DNA of 64,000 nt from the NCBI RefSeq assembly GCF_000711885.1, contig NZ_JONK01000012.1:1-64000 (forward strand), given 5' to 3'. Under the pieces are notes generated by a model. That model was not told the origin of the DNA. It saw nothing but the letters and a program-made list of their open reading frames with translations, and did not search any database. Source of the stretch: Chromobacterium haemolyticum DSM 19808. GTDB lineage: Bacteria; Pseudomonadota; Gammaproteobacteria; Burkholderiales; Chromobacteriaceae. Below, piece after piece: positions 62,808-64,000 of this stretch. Every line of letters starts with the position of its first letter. Position 1 is the first letter of the stretch. The position numbers and the translations under genes were made by a program.

Positions 62808-64000
62808 ATGCGAACCGCCCTCTCCCGTCTCAAACCCGCCAGCTTGCGCAAGCAATTGCTGCTCGGGCTGTCCGTTCCGCTGCTGCTGATGCTGGCGCTG
62901 GACGGCTGGATGACTTACAACCGCGCCTTGCAGGCGGCCAATACCGCCTTCGACCGCATGCTGCTCAGTTCCGGCCGCGCCATCGCCGACGGCGTCGCCG
63001 CCCATGACGGCGCCGTCAGCGTGGACATCCCCTATTTCGCTTTGCAAATGTTCGAGTCCAACGCTTCCGGCAAGGTCTTCTACCGCGTCAGCCGCGCGGA
63101 CGGCGCGTTGCTCACAGGTTACGACGACTTGCCGCTGCCGCCACCGAGCCGGCGCGAGTCCATCCGCTACCAGCCCGATTACATGGACATCACCTACCAC
63201 GGCGAGACGCTGCGCCTGCTGACCTTGCGGGTATCGGTGCGCGACATGAGCACGCTGCGCAGCCAGGACGTGTGGATACAAGTGGCGGAAACGCCGGAAT
63301 CCCGGGAGCAACTGGCGCGCACCTTGCTCATCGGATCCCTGGCGCAGGAAACACTGCTCGGCATCCTCATGCTCGCCATCGTGCTGCTGGCGGTCGGCCA
63401 CAGCCTGCGCCCTTTGCGTCGTCTGTCCCGTAATGTGGTGGCCCGCAAGGAAACCGATCTCAGTCCCCTGCCCAGCCGCGAGCTACCCACCGAGTTGACG
63501 CCCTTGGTGGATGCCCTGAACCAGCAAAGCGTGCGCTGGCACAAATTGCAGGCGGCGCGCCGCCGCTTCATCGACGACGCCGCCCATCAGCTGAAAACGC
63601 CGCTGGCGGTGATGCGGACTCAAGCGGAGCTGGCGCGTCGCCAGGCGCTCGAACCCTCATTGCGCCAGCAACTGGACAAACTGCTCGCCTCGCTGGACAG
63701 CGCCAGCCATGGCGTTCATCAGCTATTGCAACTGGCGCGGGTAGAGCCGGACAACGGCCAATCCATCAAACTGGACGACATGGACCTGGCCGCCTGGGTC
63801 AGGGACTGGGCACTGGAGCAAGCGCCCTGGGCGCACGGCCAAGGTGCGGATCTGGGTTACGAAGGAGAAGATACGGTGCGGATACGCGGCAACGCCGGTC
63901 TGCTGCGGGAATTGCTGGCCAACCTCCTGGACAACGCCATCCGCTACCACCCCAGGGACAGGGATGCGCAAATCACGATCGCGGCCGGCGCGTTGCCGAC
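62808..64000 (+). CDS. Sensor histidine kinase (TctE-like), partial
   Basis: The gene starts directly after the regulator stop (TAA ATG) and continues beyond the window. Visible are an N-terminal membrane helix (LLLGLSVPLLLMLALDGW, about residues 18-35), a periplasmic domain, a second helix (about 181-198), and the phospho-acceptor His260 in DDAAHQLKTPLAVM. An N-box LLDNAIRYH follows near residue 377. It should sense the transported nutrient and phosphorylate the regulator. Confidence 0.9.
   Translation, partial: MRTALSRLKPASLRKQLLLGLSVPLLLMLALDGWMTYNRALQAANTAFDRMLLSSGRAIADGVAAHDGAVSVDIPYFALQMFESNASGKVFYRVSRADGALLTGYDDLPLPPPSRRESIRYQPDYMDITYHGETLRLLTLRVSVRDMSTLRSQDVWIQVAETPESREQLARTLLIGSLAQETLLGILMLAIVLLAVGHSLRPLRRLSRNVVARKETDLSPLPSRELPTELTPLVDALNQQSVRWHKLQAARRRFIDDAAHQLKTPLAVMRTQAELARRQALEPSLRQQLDKLLASLDSASHGVHQLLQLARVEPDNGQSIKLDDMDLAAWVRDWALEQAPWAHGQGADLGYEGEDTVRIRGNAGLLRELLANLLDNAIRYHPRDRDAQITIAAGALP

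Overview
This window looks like chromosomal DNA from a betaproteobacterium of the Neisseriales, most likely Chromobacterium or a close relative. That is an inference from overall character: high GC, the classical yceD-rpmF-plsX-fabHDG-acpP-fabF cluster, a neisserial-type trimeric porin, an MscL with a C-terminal zinc ribbon and a LasA-like bacteriolytic protease. No 16S rRNA is present to confirm it. Most genes are chromosomal housekeeping, transport and regulation. I see no prophage, IS transposase, integron or CRISPR array.

Layout. 1-5.6 kb: tRNA-Asn, an amino-acid-type exporter, mscL, a manganese riboswitch with a GDT1-family Mn exporter, a chemoreceptor with a C-terminal cytoplasmic sensor domain, a TPMT-like methyltransferase and a DUF1289 protein. 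5.6-9.2 kb: polyamine catabolism and uptake (PuuB-like oxidase, PotG-like ATPase) followed by a 660-bp stretch with no firm gene. 9.2-12.4 kb: alpha/beta hydrolase, enoyl-CoA hydratase and exonuclease I. 12.3-20.1 kb: a repeat-rich gap hiding a 36-aa membrane peptide, then a probable choline/betaine locus (DMT transporter, XRE-PAS regulator, betaine-aldehyde dehydrogenase, choline dehydrogenase, small membrane protein). Two copies of a 32-bp sequence lie upstream of the transporter and of the dehydrogenase. 20.3-28.1 kb: miaA, LasA-like protease, RidA, cystathionine gamma-lyase/beta-synthase, a methyltransferase and a fatty acid desaturase. 28.3-42.2 kb: DUF945, bacterioferritin and Bfd with Fur-like sites, nudJ, mnmA, MFS/LysR, SDR, tyrA, an EAL protein, a dicarboxylate symporter and pabB-pabC. 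42.3-50.1 kb: fatty acid/phospholipid synthesis cluster, maf and a tetrapyrrole-methylase-fold enzyme. 50.1-57.8 kb: pncB, DUF2520, LemA plus a GIDE-like protein with an EF-hand, a BLUF protein, metY, a predicted sRNA and a porin. 57.9-64 kb: an FbpABC-type ABC transporter and a divergent TctDE-type two-component system whose kinase runs off the window.

The most distinctive features are non-coding. (1) About ten copies or fragments of a ~140-bp element with inverted-repeat ends (GAACCTGTTCAAAGTCTGC-like) are scattered over the window, and nearly all begin within a few bases of a gene's stop codon. (2) The 32-bp site shared by two promoters flanking the XRE-PAS regulator gene predicts a small regulon. 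(3) A ~95-nt orphan transcription unit with a near-consensus promoter, a structured body and an intrinsic terminator lies between metY and the porin. (4) A lux-box-like dyad sits about 43 bp from the likely start of the LasA-like protease transcript.

Starts were moved from the longest open frame wherever a Shine-Dalgarno sequence, a signal peptide or family alignment argued for an internal codon; these choices are noted per entry. All family assignments come from reading motifs by eye, without database searches.
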